From Merluccius polli (lineage: Eukaryota > Chordata > Actinopteri > Gadiformes > Merlucciidae), in NCBI GenBank assembly GCA_030340625.1, contig JAOPHQ010001137.1, positions 1 to 64,000 on the forward strand: a stretch of DNA of 64,000 bases, given 5' to 3'. The position numbers and the translations under genes were made by a program. The notes beneath the pieces were generated by a model. The model did no database searches and was not told the origin of the DNA. It saw only the letters and a list, made by a program, of their open reading frames with translations. How positions within the stretch are numbered: the first letter of the stretch is position 1; each line of letters begins with the position of its first letter. Below are positions 1 to 11,087 of the stretch, piece after piece.

Positions 1-1
1 C

Positions 2-2173
2 TAGGGTGCATCAGTTGCCCCCTAAAAATGAAAAGTCCCTCTGATCATGATGCATTTTTATTTTTATGTTCCTTTTGGTAAGAAAACACACTGGGTGAAA
101 TATTTTGACAAAATTCAAAAGTTTAATGGTGGCACCAGGAGCTCAAAGTTATGGAAAAAGCCGCTATTTTACAACTTCTATGACAAAATTTCGATCACTT
201 TTCATGAAACATTATGGCACCTTATAGAGTATACCAAATATCTTAGATACTGTAGACAGTATGTCTAGAATGTCTAAAAATATTTGGAGGTTTATTTTAG
301 GGTGTCACTAGCATTCTATCAGTGCTGCCTATGCATATGCTAGCCCCTATTATAATGATGCTGGATTACCTTTTTTCAAGACAACTGAAGATACAAGTGA
401 AATGTTAAGAAGCAAATTCTCAATGTTTATTTTCTATGTGGCCGTCTCAAATTTGGAACCATTACTCTGTCTTTTGCTACAACTTGAACAATGTTCTGGA
501 ATCTCTCTTCTATTGTGGCAGAACCAACTTTCTCATGGGCTAGTTTAACCCCACGCTCTGCCACATCATTTGTCACAATGAAGTTTGTAAGTGTTGCCTT
601 TATCCTCTCGTAAGATGTCAAGCCATCCCATTGTGACACTGGTGTTGAGAGCAGATGTTCATCAAATATATCAAAAGCTGCAAAGAACAGCCACGAGTCT
701 TCACCTATGAAGTTTTCCAGTTTGAGGGCCACAGCTTCCTCTGGTAGACTTGGAAAGCATGGTTTGCCGTAGTCTGTTCCTGTCCTGTTCCTGGGGGTAG
801 CAGCCCTTGGGAAGCTCAGCAATCTATCCACCATAGCCTGCTTAGTGGATGTCTGCACTCTCTCACTGAACAGAGCAAGTGGTACAAGCTCTGCTGTCAA
901 ATACCACAGGTGGTTTGAGAAGGTCTTAATTGCAATTTGAGCTACCTCTCTATCGACTTCTTTGTACAAGTAGAGATCTTTGAGTAGTTGCAGGTCATTT
1001 TGTGGTGCAGATGTACCAGAAGAGCAGGTGAACCACCATTTTGCATAGACAAAACAAACAAACTTCACCAATCTTTGAATGCGAGGGAGTTGTCTGCCAC
1101 GCTTGTCCAAGACAGTACCAGCAGGTAATGCAGCAATCACATCAGAGAGCAGAGATATTTTCAAAAGGTAGATACATTTTGCCATCCACCTGGCATGATG
1201 GACTGCTCCACATGTGAGAAATGTTGTGAAAGTGAAGCTGTGATCTCTCAAATACAACCTCACAAGGTCCAGAAATTCCTTGTAGTCATCTCTTGGTAGA
1301 AGATCATGATCCAGGACCTCTTTTGACACTTCCAAGAAAGAGTTACGAAGATCATGCAAAACTTGTGGGAGTTCTGTTACATCACTGACTTCAAAAGTTA
1401 TCTGCGTGGGATCTGCATGTGGTAAGATGTTAAAAGCCTCTCTCAAACGAAGAAAGATCTGGATTTCAGGAGCTTGGCTAGTCTCCACCACTTCTTTGAA
1501 GATATGTGAGATAATCAGTTCACCAATGTGATGGCGACACATCGCCCAGAGAAGATACTTCTTCACTTTCTGTTGTAGTGTGATGCAGGCAGCAGTAACC
1601 TGACCTGTGTTGGAAGCAGTGGTGTCACACACCATGGCAGTAATGCTAGCAAGACAGTTCCAACTGAAAAGGACATTGTAAACTGCTTCTCCAGTCAAGG
1701 TACCCGTCTTCTCTCCACCAACAGCTTTGGGTACAACTGGTATTCCCAACAATTTGAAATCACCTCCTCCAGAAACAATGACAGGCAGACGATCATCCAT
1801 TTTATACTTGGACTTCAAGGCTTCCATCATTTTTCCAGTTTGAGTTTTAGCTGTTCATTGAATCATTGTTCAACTACTTTTAAACAATACAAATGTATTA
1901 TGAATCACATTAATGCTTCTCAATCCCTTGCAAAGGTTCTTAACATGATCTCTGGGTCACAAGAAATCAATAAATGGAGTCCAACATTGTGATTCAAACC
2001 TAACGCGAAAACATAAAATGCGCTTTTTTTGGCAAAAAATGAACCTCATGGTGCCACCATTAGACTTTTGAATATGGTCAAAAAATTTTACAGGATGTCT
2101 TTATTGGTAAAAAGGAACACCCAAACAAAAATGCATCAGATTTTATGAAAGTGAGGGCAACTGATGCACCCTA
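2..2173 (-). mobile_element. Unclassified DNA transposon with long imperfect inverted repeats
   Basis: The left edge (TAGGGTGCATCAGTTGCCC from about position 2) recurs inverted at 2155-2173. The similarity continues inward for roughly 150 bases on each side, including a shared block with TAATGGTGGCACCA (left about 123-137, right about 2050-2065). Between the arms is one long minus-strand ORF (427-1830). TIRs plus a single central ORF is the layout of a cut-and-paste DNA transposon of about 2.2 kb. The left flank is cut by the window edge, so no target duplication can be read and the superfamily stays open. It lies in the ryr2 intron upstream of the first visible exon. Confidence 0.75.
427..1830 (-). 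CDS. Transposase-like protein of unclassified transposon (467 codons)
   Basis: A single open frame of 467 codons lies between the terminal repeats of the 2-2173 element. I do not recognise the family with certainty. Visible motifs are CDTTASNTG at residues 68-76, CRHHIGEL at 98-105 and NDVAERGVKL at 421-430. The order D, then CxxH-like, then a C-terminal E loosely resembles the RNase H-fold core of hAT transposases (DNASN, CxxH, E), so a DDE-type recombinase is a reasonable inference. An in-frame stop lies a dozen or so codons upstream of the ATG, and no N-terminal DNA-binding domain or first catalytic Asp region is visible. The protein may therefore be 5' truncated or have a lost 5' exon. 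No frameshift is seen within the ORF. Confidence 0.6.
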   Translation of the reverse strand: MMEALKSKYKMDDRLPVIVSGGGDFKLLGIPVVPKAVGGEKTGTLTGEAVYNVLFSWNCLASITAMVCDTTASNTGQVTAACITLQQKVKKYLLWAMCRHHIGELIISHIFKEVVETSQAPEIQIFLRLREAFNILPHADPTQITFEVSDVTELPQVLHDLRNSFLEVSKEVLDHDLLPRDDYKEFLDLVRLYLRDHSFTFTTFLTCGAVHHARWMAKCIYLLKISLLSDVIAALPAGTVLDKRGRQLPRIQRLVKFVCFVYAKWWFTCSSGTSAPQNDLQLLKDLYLYKEVDREVAQIAIKTFSNHLWYLTAELVPLALFSERVQTSTKQAMVDRLLSFPRAATPRNRTGTDYGKPCFPSLPEEAVALKLENFIGEDSWLFFAAFDIFDEHLLSTPVSQWDGLTSYERIKATLTNFIVTNDVAERGVKLAHEKVGSATIEERFQNIVQVVAKDRVMVPNLRRPHRK

Positions 2174-2181
2174 ATGTATAC

Positions 2182-2232
<51 letters not shown>

Positions 2233-2250
2233 TATACGTGTATATATATG

Positions 2251-2331
<81 letters not shown>

Positions 2332-2360
2332 GTGTATATATGTCTGTGTGTGTGTGTGTC
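2174..2360. repeat. (TA)n/(TG)n microsatellite
   Basis: About 185 bases of alternating TA with interspersed CGTG steps end in (TG)n. It abuts the right end of the unclassified transposon. The open frames through it on both strands are low-complexity YI/HT repeats and not genes. Confidence 0.95.
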
Positions 2361-2714
2361 AGGCCTGGAATTTCCACATTTTAGGGGCAAAGCCACTTGA
2401 CCAATTTTTGAGAGCACAAAGGCCACATGCCAGGGCAGCAAGGCCATCAAAAAAAAAAAAAATACAATGATGTTGAGTCCGCAACCATGGCTGCATTATC
2501 TCGTTGGACAATGAGAAAAGGGAAACGAATCTGGAGATATTTTTACTGTCCTCAATATTAAAACACAATTTGGGTTCCTAGAAAAAAGATACCTGAAAGG
2601 TTACATTGTTTATAAATGTTGGCCCTTTTTTTGGACTCAAAAGAATTTTGTTTTGAGTATGATGACCCAGGCTAATATTGGCATGTTTCTGAGAAAAAGT
2701 ATGACAATTATAGC
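2361..2714. other. Intronic sequence, nothing recognised
   Basis: Intron upstream of the first visible ryr2 exon. It contains a 13-bp A run near 2450 and no coding similarity that I can see. Confidence 0.6.
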
Positions 2715-2719
2715 AGGGA

Positions 2720-2759
<40 letters not shown>

Positions 2760-2768
2760 AAGAGAGAT
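2715..2768. repeat. (GA)n microsatellite next to a splice acceptor
   Basis: A nearly pure GA tract on the + strand ends about 30 bases before the acceptor of the 2798 exon. It leaves only a short pyrimidine stretch (TTTCTCCCTTTCGTCACAG) for recognition of that splice site. Confidence 0.95.
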
Positions 2769-2797
2769 GTGTTCAGTGTTTCTCCCTTTCGTCACAG

Positions 2798-2897
2798 CAC
2801 CTATCCTATGGTTATGAAGATCTTCACGTGGATGCAGCGTTCCAGCAAACTCTATGGAGTGTGGTTCCCATTTGCTCAGGCAGTGAAGTGGCCCAAG
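2798..2897 (+). CDS. ryr2: ryr2 window exon 1 (first beta-trefoil, partial)
   Basis: Encodes the stretch HLSYGYEDLHVDAAFQQ and on through TLWSVVPICSG to SEVAQ, matching the RyR2 version (VDAAFQQTLWS) rather than RyR1 or RyR3 (VDASFMQTLWN). Acceptor TCGTCACAG at 2797, donor GGTACC with GT at 2898. It starts in phase 0 and ends after the first base of a Gly codon (100 bp). It belongs to the end of the first N-terminal beta-trefoil (inositol-trisphosphate-receptor-like domain), near residue 193 of human RyR2 by my count. Confidence 0.93.
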
Positions 2898-3071
2898 GTA
2901 CCCCTGCATTTACTTGTTACATTCGTTCCTTTGTTTGCTTGTTCTTCCGTTCTTTCATTATTTTGTTTGTTTGTTGTTCCCTTTCTGTCTTTCTATCCAT
3001 CATATCTGTTTAATAAAACATCTGTGTCCCTATGTTCCTGACCTTGGTGTTGTGTTTCGCTGTGCTGCCAG

Positions 3072-3165
3072 GGTACTTAATCGGGGGTGACGTCCTCCGG
3101 CTGCTCCATGGACACATGGACGAATGCTTGACTGTACCATCTGCTGAGCACGGGGAGCAGAGGAG
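3072..3165 (+). CDS. ryr2: ryr2 window exon 2 (N-terminal trefoil/MIR)
   Basis: Begins with two bases completing Gly, then YLIGGDVLRLLHGHMDECL and TVPSAEHGEQRR. This agrees with RyR2 but has one residue fewer in the acidic loop. Acceptor GCTGCCAG at 3071, donor GTCAGT at 3166. It ends two bases into an Arg codon completed by the exon at 10051. Length 94 bp. Confidence 0.93.
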
Positions 3166-4147
3166 GTCAGTAAACATGGGTTAGATCAGTGGTTCTCAAC
3201 CTTTTTTGAACAAATGCCCCCCTGACCATTCCATGATCCTCGTACCGCCCCCCCCCCCCCCCCCCCCCCCCCCCCAAATAAACTACAGGGTGCTGGTGCT
3301 TTAAGAATTCTTGTAGTAAACAGTGTGTTAAGACTGGAGGACTTCAACTGACATCGGGTTTTATGATGAGAGAAGACATTGTTTTGCTTTAAAGTCCCTG
3401 TTTTTATTGGATTGGAGCTGTATTTATGCCCCCAACAACTTGATGTGCTGCTGAGCAAATCTGACCATTTTACAGGAAATTAAAGCATTGATTTTAAACA
3501 TTGCCTCCAAAATGTATGTTTTTGAGACATATAATAGGTCATGTTTGTACATTACTTAACTGGAGAAACTGGTAAACAACATGGAAATGTTATTTTAGTT
3601 GTAATCTGACCCTAAACCCTTTTTCATTATTTTTAAAAAATTATTGCATAAATAAAATACATTTTTAGACATGATTTTCAAACAAAATAAATGTTTATTT
3701 AATATTTTTACATTTGAATATTTGAATAGAAGTGCATTCCCAAAAGAACAAAGAAGTGCATAAAAGTAGACAAACCCACAACAAATGAATTAGTGTCCTT
3801 TTGGCACAAGTCTACTTAGTCACAGTAGGCTAATAATGTAAACAGAAGGCTCAAGTAAATTGCAATAAGTGTGCTTGTAACCTCATACACTTATACAGGT
3901 ATGGTCTGGGTGAATACTCGATTCTGATTGGCTGGAGGGTGTAGGTTAAAAAGAGGTAATGAACACCTAGGAAAGACGTTGTCGCTATGAAGACGCTATG
4001 GCCACGTTGCTTAGCAACGCCTGCATACGGGAGATATTAAATAGTCCGCTCGACTTGAAAAATAAAAAAACCCTCGCGATTTTAACTCTAAAACGCATTA
4101 AAGTATTATTAATTAATTAAATATTTCTTTCTTTTGTAAGTGACCAT

Positions 4148-4260
4148 GGTATAAGCGGGATAATGCCCTTCGAGGTGTCCATTAACAGAAATTAATGGAC
4201 GACGCGGAGGCTTCCGCGAAGTCCATTCATTTCGTCGGGCATTATCCCTTACTTATACTA
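4148..4260. mobile_element. Small palindromic MITE-like insert
   Basis: GGTATAAGCGGGATAATGCCC on the left is mirrored by GGGCATTATCCCTTACTTATAC on the right, with further inverted pairing (GTCCATTAA / TTAATGGAC) inside. A foldback structure of about 113 bp, nested in the hAT element. Confidence 0.6.
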
Positions 4261-4457
4261 TACTTTATATTTCGGCTGCAAACCGCAATTCTTTTTTCGT
4301 TCTCCGTAACTTTGAAATATCTCCACACTGCCGACATCTTTGTTTATGTTTACCGCGTCACTGCACGTTGTTTGATTGTGTCAGTACAACGCACTGCGTC
4401 ACTGCACATTGTTTGCTTGTGTCATTAAAACACGGCGCTAATATTTAATATATATAT

Positions 4458-4558
4458 ATTCGGCCTTGTTTTTCACTCATTCCACCGAATACCGAATATG
4501 GCTTTTTTGCAATATTCGGCCGAATATATTCGGTTACCGAATATTCGGTGCATCCCTA
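4458..4558. mobile_element. Fragment of a hAT MITE rich in CCGAATATTCGG
   Basis: Repeated and inverted CCGAATATTCGG motifs end in TTCGGTGCATCCCTA, the terminal sequence of a common fish hAT MITE. Only one end is evident. Confidence 0.5.
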
Positions 4559-5075
4559 TTTGATGTTGTGTGTGATTAAACGTGGTTACATTATCGTGCT
4601 TGTGTACGTTTTCATTGGTTATTTAAGTTTTAGCCCGCGAAGATGAGGTGACAGCTGTTAAAAGTAGCGTTTGTGTTTCCCGGGTTTCGCTGCTGCTGTG
4701 GTGGATTTGTTTGGGCGTTACTATGGAGACCGTTCCTGCTCGGCTTGTCCGATCGTGATCAGGGAGCAGAGGGGAGATCTCCAGGGGCGACGTCGGGGTT
4801 TACTCCCTTTTACCCAGCAGTGGAAGCAGCAGACTCAGGTTCTTGGTCTCAGACAGCAGCTTTATTTTTAGCTGGGAAACCATGAAATTTTAAAATGTAG
4901 AGTTAAAATGAACTTTGTACAAGCCAAATTGTGGCGCCCCCATTCGTGCCTGAGCGCCCCCATATCAGCCCGCACGTGTCCAGCGCCCCCCAAAATGTTT
5001 AGAATGCCCCCGTTGAGAAACCATGGGTTAGATGGTGAGGAACACAGCACAGAAGTCATGCATGTAAAAAACAAG

Positions 5076-5105
5076 GTCAAAGGAATAATAATAATAATAA
5101 CTATT
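5076..5105. repeat. Short (TAA)n microsatellite
   Basis: AATAATAATAATAATAA run in the intron after the hAT element. Confidence 0.8.
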
Positions 5106-5174
5106 TTATATATTGCCTTTCTCACAGACAATTTACTGAGACAGATAAATATCAGACAAAAAAACATTTGCATA

Positions 5175-6480
5175 CAAGCACAATATAGGCATTAGTAAAA
5201 AGATGTGTTTTTTAAACAGGCTTTGAAGATGTTGGGGAGAGAATTCCTGAGTTTTGGGGTCATGCCACTGAATTCCCTGCCCCCCACAATACTAGCCATT
5301 CTGGTTTTGGGGACTAAGAGCAGTTGGAGGCAGATTTCGACGGTTTTCCGGATCCCTTGGCCAATGTTTGTTTCATGTTTTAGGAGAAAACACATCACAA
5401 ATAAAATGGTTTCCCCTGCTTGAATGGCACAGCAGCACCATTGACATTTCATTGACTGACTGCCAATAGGGAACAGATGCTAGATGCACATAAATGTTTT
5501 GTTCCAAATGCATTTCTTTGTTTTCATTATGATACGGCAAATGTTTAATTTGCATGTGCATAAAAGAACATACTCAACTGGTAAAACAGCAAACTGGTAA
5601 AACAGCAAAACATGGCAGAGACACCAGCATAAACAAAACAAAACAAGAGACATAAGGTGGGCAGACGAAGTGTGAGGGGTGGGTAAAAACAGTAATACTG
5701 TTATGATAAGGGAAACGCACAGAACGAGGAACATTACAGTGAGTTGGCCAGTTTGCACAGGTGGGTTTTGAATGTTGTTGGGAGCAGTGCAGCTGAAAGC
5801 CCTATCACCCATGGTGCAGAGGCATGTGGGATGGTCAGAAGACCAGCTGTGGATGAGCGCAGGGTGGGAGGCAGGAGGTGTACTCCTGAAGGAGGTCAGC
5901 AAGATGGGTGTAGGGCTTTGAAGGTGAGCAGAAGGTTTTCAAGCCAGTGTTGGTTGGATGAGAATGGGGGTGATGTGGTCGGATGATTTCGTGTGGTAAT
6001 GATCTGGGCAGCAGAGTTCTGAATGATTTGAAGCCTGTTGAGCAGTTTGGTCGGAAGGCCGGAGAGAACAACATTACAGTAGTCAATCCGGGATGATTGA
6101 GACAAGGATGTCTTGAAGTTTGGAGAGGGTGGATTTTGAGCCAATAAACAGGGCCTCAGTTTTGCCGGGCTTAAGTCCGGGGTTTGTTACGATCGCGCGC
6201 GCACCCCCGCCCCCCCCCCCCCCCCCCCCCCCCCCCCCGTCGGTCGTACCGTGTGGGTTACGATCACGCGCATCTGGCCCTTACAGTGTCTGCAGAGAAA
6301 AATTCTGGCCCTTGGGCAAATTTAGTTGATGACCCCTGTCCTAGAGGCAGGTGACAAGGGAGGTGGGAGGAAGGGCAGTGGTGGGTTCAGTAGAGATGTA
6401 GACCTGTGTATCATCAGCGTAACAATGAAAGTGGACACCATGGTGACAGAGCATTGTGCCCAGGGTTAGGAGATAAATAA
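5175..6480 (-). pseudogene. L2-clade LINE fragment (reverse transcriptase 3' part, degraded)
   Basis: Minus-strand pieces in different frames recall the 3' half of an L2/CR1-type reverse transcriptase. Examples are SRIDYCNVVLSGLP and NRLQIIQNSAAQIITT (about 6000-6110), MGDRAFSCTAP (about 5790-5820), a PKLRNSLP-type segment (about 5240-5270) and, at 6395-6420 on the minus strand, a segment reading YADDTQV. The order on the minus strand fits RT catalytic box, then the C-terminal LINE domain. Stops, frameshifts and an inserted hAT piece (about 6188-6341) make it non-functional. Confidence 0.7.
6188..6341. mobile_element. hAT fragment with poly-C module inside the LINE relic
   Basis: Contains GTTACGATCGCGC, a long C run (about 6208-6238), CGTCGGTCGTACCGTGTG and a right end of GATGACCCCTG. 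The same module type is seen in hAT copies at 28498-29008 and 33241-34109. The left end is not clear. Confidence 0.5.
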
Positions 6481-7157
6481 TGATTTGGAGTGGAACATTT
6501 TATGAGCTTTGTATACCTTTATGGCCAGGAGAGTAGAGAGAGACAAGAAAGTGGGTTGAAAGAGAGAGGGAATGACATGAAGGATAGGACCACCGGTCGA
6601 AATCGAACCTGGGTCGCTACGAGGCGTATTGCCTATTGGCCAGCAAATTTGTGGGTTGAGCCACCAAGCCACCCTGCATATGGGTGATTCTACCGAATTT
6701 GTGCAAATTGCAGTCCCCCAACAGAAGCAGGATTTTGAGAAAATATTCTGAAAACTGAGATTCACATCTAAGATACTTATTGAGATCATGTTATCTCTTT
6801 AAAGGGACTGTGTTGGATTTTTACATGCATAAATCACTATAAATTACAGGTGTGGTAACTTAAAAAACTAAATTTAGAATAGCCTATGGGCTGATTTTTG
6901 TTATATTTAAACCTGGAAAAAGGAAGGAAATTCTAAGCTCAGATAATGGCAAAAATGTCTGTTCTTTCATAAAATTTGTACAATGTTTATTCATGAGTAT
7001 AACTAACATTAGTTTATGATTGTTATTTTTTCCAGTGCTCCGAAAGCACAAGCTCGAGCAGGCTGTAGTTAATGTACTGGCCAAAGGGGCCAGTAATGAG
7101 AAGGAAATTCTGACTCTTACACATAGTACCTTTAAGTCCAAGAGAATCATTTAGTAA

Positions 7158-7171
7158 ATATTATTATTACT

Positions 7172-7210
<39 letters not shown>
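7158..7210. repeat. (TAA)n microsatellite
   Basis: About 50 bases of TAA/TTA trinucleotide repeat. Confidence 0.9.
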
Positions 7211-7212
<2 letters not shown>

Positions 7213-7253
7213 TAGACAAAATCGTAATTTATCTTGGTGTGGCAATCAGGCCT

Positions 7254-7851
7254 TAGCCTCGTGAGCCCATCCTGATCACCAATCAGAGTTTCAGTTCATG
7301 ATGAACAAGGAATGTTGCAGTCTGCCAAATTAAACAAAGAATCGCAGTGCCCAAGGAAAGTGTAGATGTTAAGAAGAAATCTGCACGAAAGGCTTTTCTC
7401 AGAGGAGAGGTGTAGGTGTTTGCTTTACTCCCAACCAGAATGAAGATGGCTGGAGTTAAACAAAATGTATGTCGATTAAAAATAATGATGTTGACTAATA
7501 TTCTGTGCCAGCGTAATTGCTGAAATTTGAAATGGGTGTGCTGGAAAGGGAGCATGGTGGCCAGCACCACTGTTACATTCTTTAAGGAGGACGTTTAGCG
7601 TAATGAGACCATCCTGATCTCACAAGTTCACATTTCAGTTTCTCGCTGAAGATCAGTCTGGCCTCGCTCTCAATGAAACCAACTTTCAAAACCCAAAAAG
7701 TGAATGGACCAATTAGTGCTAGGGGGAGGGAGTTATAGTTCAAAACAAAGCTAGGATCACCGCAGTCTGCTGAATTTAAAAGACAATGACGGCGCACCCT
7801 CTGTTTGAAACTGAAATGTGAACTTGCAAGATCAGGATGGTCTCGAGGCTA
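7254..7851. mobile_element. MITE with TAGCCTCG... inverted termini
   Basis: The left end (TAGCCTCGTGAGCCCATCC) is matched in reverse by GGATGGTCTCGAGGCTA at the right end. Inner arms share a CAGTTTCA-type block. An extra internal copy of the arm motif (CCATCCTGATCTCACAAG) at about 7610 suggests a second insertion or rearrangement. No coding content. Confidence 0.65.
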
Positions 7852-9275
7852 CAAAGATCACTATCATTAAAAATAAATTAAAAAATGAGGGCACTGCCAT
7901 CAGTTGTTTCTTGACCTACCTGTATTTGTACATTTTCAAAGTCACATCACTGGTAAAACATTTGCTGCTCTTGTAGTTTGTTCGCTACTCTAATGTAGGT
8001 CACGTTTTTTACAGGTTTGCTCTTGTTTTACAATAGCAAAGTAGGCCAGGTCCTCTAGGGTTTTGGCTGATTGGCTACAGTAGACAGAATGAGCCCTCAC
8101 TCTCCACAGTAAGATAGGGATAGCTCCCATAGGATGGAGTAAACTAATAATAATTACACTTTCCTGTTGTCTCAGAGGGAAACAGCAGTGTGGTTAAGAA
8201 AGAAGTGTGTTAATAAAATACTAATTGTGCTCGATACATCACAGTTTAAGTGCTTCTATTTGAGGTCATTATGTGAAATGACAAGTATTCATATTATTGG
8301 AAAAATGTGTTTTATTATCATTGCATAACTGTTTCATTGCCCATGCGGATCTTAAGTTACAACATGTTTAATTTAAACTAAAGTTTTGTTTGTCATGTTG
8401 AGGAATAGATACGATTATTTGTTTAGCGTAAATAGAAATTTGAAGTGTCAGCTAGCTAGTAGCACAGCTAGCTTCTGCTGTATTTTCAGCACCATAGGCA
8501 CATGCTTTCGATGCATATCGGCTGCTTTGAGGCCTGCTGTGTGTGTGCCTGATGGAACCATAGACTGTATGGACATAGCGCCTGTGATGTCACCATTGGT
8601 TAATCTCAGATCGAGCAGTCCTACTATGTTATCGCAAAACTTCTGGGGGGAGACGGCCAGAGCCTGGGCTGGAAACCAAAAACTGAAGGGGCGGAGTTAC
8701 GCCTTGTTTCCTGTTTCGATACAAACATATTTTACCCAAAAGAAACTCGGGCCCATAAACAGATGAAGCTTTGCGCAAATAGGCAAAGCTTTCAGAAGGG
8801 AATTTTAATGTGTATTTCTACGGTGGCCAGTCTACACAGTGTTTATTTGAAACACCTTTATAGACACTTTTTTACTGTTTACTAGTGCTGGCCCAGTTTG
8901 TGTTTGCTATTAATAGCCAATTAAACAGATCCCTGCTTCCAGCAACATTGGTCAAAACAAATATGAAGCGAAAGAAAGAGAAACGCCCATTGAGCCCCTC
9001 TGCCATCAGATTTTAGATTAGTAATGCGGGACTACCCATTGGTTTACACAACCATTCTGAGGGCATAGATTTGCCTTCTACAGAGCATCGCCATTTTTCT
9101 GATTTTTGCAGCCATCAGCAGAGATGATCCATGTTTGGCACAATTATGGTGGGAATTGAATGTCTGCCTTGCACAAGTCTATGGCCAAAACTCATTAATA
9201 TAAATATGTTTTAATTAAATATAATGGTCAACCAGGATCTTAAAATACATAATATGTAGATGAACTAGACACTGA
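7852..9275. other. Intronic sequence, nothing recognised
   Basis: A 126-codon open frame at 8386-8766 has no similarity I can name and no splice or codon signal in its favour. The remainder is AT-rich intron. Confidence 0.5.
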
Positions 9276-9279
9276 GGCT

Positions 9280-9835
9280 ACATCCACACTACTACATTTT
9301 CGGTTTTTCATCACATGACCATGTGTGGTCATGTGACCAGCGTGCCGGTATAAACAGGAAGCAGATTGTCTACTCTGCGGTTGGTTAGTTGCAGAAAATA
9401 TTAAGGAGGAAGAACAATGGCAAAAAGTAAGACCAGAGATTTCTTTGTTTGGACCGACGGCAAGGTGGAACTGTTACTGAAAGTAATGTAATTCGTTATC
9501 CTTGTTGGTTGAATTAACCGCCTCGAGGCTGATGAGGTTTGTTTTCTTCCGGAAAAGGGTGACATGATAGGGGCGTGATGAATCAGGGAAGGACACGTCA
9601 TGACTGATAAGAGTCAATCAGGAAGTGAACATGGGTGTCTGCTTCATCGGCTCCGTATCCGCCCGTCCACACTAGTCCAGACTGAAACGCAACCCCGGAG
9701 TTTTCAAACTAAAACTGGGTCAGCAGTGTTTTCAATAATCTCCATTTTAGGGGTTGTAAAACGCCGGAGTAGTGTGTACGCTAGGCAGAAATGTGGCAAA
9801 AGTTATGCGGTTTAAAATGAAAACGTAGTAGTGTG
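9280..9835. mobile_element. MITE with CCACACTACTAC inverted termini
   Basis: CATCCACACTACTACATTTTC near 9282 is inverted as GAAAACGTAGTAGTGTGAG at 9817-9835. The interior repeats related motifs (GTCCACACTAGTCC, GGAGTAGTGTGTACG). Non-coding, with approximate edges. Confidence 0.6.
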
Positions 9836-10050
9836 AGATCATAACTGAACAAAGAAAAATATTATTAGCTTTATATTACGGGAATTAAATCACATTTCTT
9901 CCTGTTAGAGGAACTTAATATTAGTCTCTCCCGCATGAGACTCCCAAACAGGCAGTCATGGCTGCCGCTTGGATGGAATGCAAAGTTCTGCACTTCAGGA
10001 TATGTGGAAAGCTTTTCTTTTAAATGTGCCTATTTATTTGTCTCTCCCAG

Positions 10051-10125
10051 AACGGTGAACTACGAGGGCGGAGCAGTGTCCATTCATGCCCGTTCGCTGT
10101 GGAGGCTGGAGATGTTACGGGTGGC
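10051..10125 (+). CDS. ryr2: ryr2 window exon 3 (MIR trefoil)
   Basis: A short 75-bp exon reading RTVNYEGGAVSIHARSLWRL then EMLRVA across the junctions. Acceptor TCTCTCCCAG at 10050, donor GTAAGT at 10126. It starts with the last base of Arg and ends two bases into Ala. It is nearly identical to RyR2 in this region (EGGAVSVHARSLWRLE). Confidence 0.93.
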
Positions 10126-10903
10126 GTAAGTAATTTCATCGCGGTACATTTTAGACACATTGGTCTCAATTGCGAGGAGGCTTCCTATATGCTCAATACC
10201 CATTTAGGAAGCTTCCTTATTAGGTGACACCCTAACCAGGTAGCATCATGTGACTACACAAAAATTCACATTTGGCATCTGTTTACTATGGGTAGTGATG
10301 TCAAAGTCACTATGATGGCTGTTCGCTGATTTCTTCTTCTTGAAAACAGTTAAAAAAAATAAGTGAAAGATAAAACAGCTCAATAAACTTGATGTTAGAT
10401 TGACAAATGAATTTGGCGTGTTAATTTAAAAGTTTAAAAAACTTGCGTTGGTCCTCATTATCTATATTTACCACCTATTTTAGGAAGCATCCTTTCAATT
10501 GAGACACAGCTATAGAAACAAATACATAATACTATTTGCATACCCCAGTCCCATTTAGTCCAGCTACTACAATATTACCACAGATTGTAAAATATTGGTC
10601 GGAAAATCTTTTCACCAGTACACATTAATAATAAGATTTATTTTTGTCTGCAAATAATTCGGATAAGATTTTTCCATGAGTTTTGTGTCAGTGGCCTTAT
10701 TTTTGCTGTGTGTTCTGTGTTGTGCAGTGATCAATTAAAGTGACAGTATGGGGCTACAGAACATAACTACTAGTGGAATGTATCGCGTAGCGGCCATTAC
10801 AATAAAAAAGGTCATTTCTTTATATGGCTTAAACAAACCTACTTGTAGCACTGGTTTGACACCATAGCCTAGAACGGGTCGGGAACCTTTTCAAACCCAT
10901 ACA

Positions 10904-11087
10904 AAATGTAATAACTGGAAATTGGTCTTAGGAGTGGCAAATAAAAGTTTACATAATTACCATTCAACCTTTTTAGGGAACATATTCTTTCATTAAAATG
11001 TAATAACTGGAAATTGGTCTTAGGAGTGGCAAATAAAAGTTTACATAATTACCATTCAACCTTTTTAGGGAAGATATTCTTTCATTG
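10904..11087. repeat. 92-bp tandem duplication
   Basis: The block beginning TAATAACTGGAAATTGG at 10909 is repeated at 11001, giving a period of 92 bases. The two copies are almost identical, so this is a recent intronic duplication. Confidence 0.9.

Larger units (their letters stand above)
3179..5033. mobile_element. Non-autonomous hAT element with 8-bp target duplication
   Basis: GGTTAGAT occurs at 3179-3186 and again at 5026-5033. Between them a 1,839-bp element starts CAGTGGTTCTCAAC and ends GTTGAGAAACCATG, imperfect hAT-type inverted termini. No transposase frame is visible. It carries a 28-base C run at 3248-3275 and nested palindromic and hAT-like pieces near 4148-4260 and 4458-4558. 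It inserted 13 bases after the donor of the preceding ryr2 exon. Confidence 0.85.

Noticed and set aside
2136..2470. Open frames of YI/HT repeats on both strands
   Set aside because: Translation of the (TA)n/(TG)n microsatellite; no coding value.
5744..5986. 80-codon plus-strand frame
   Set aside because: Opposite strand of a degraded LINE; the minus strand carries the recognisable reverse transcriptase pieces.
8386..8766. 126-codon plus-strand frame
   Set aside because: No recognisable domain, no splice context, ordinary repeat-like intron composition.
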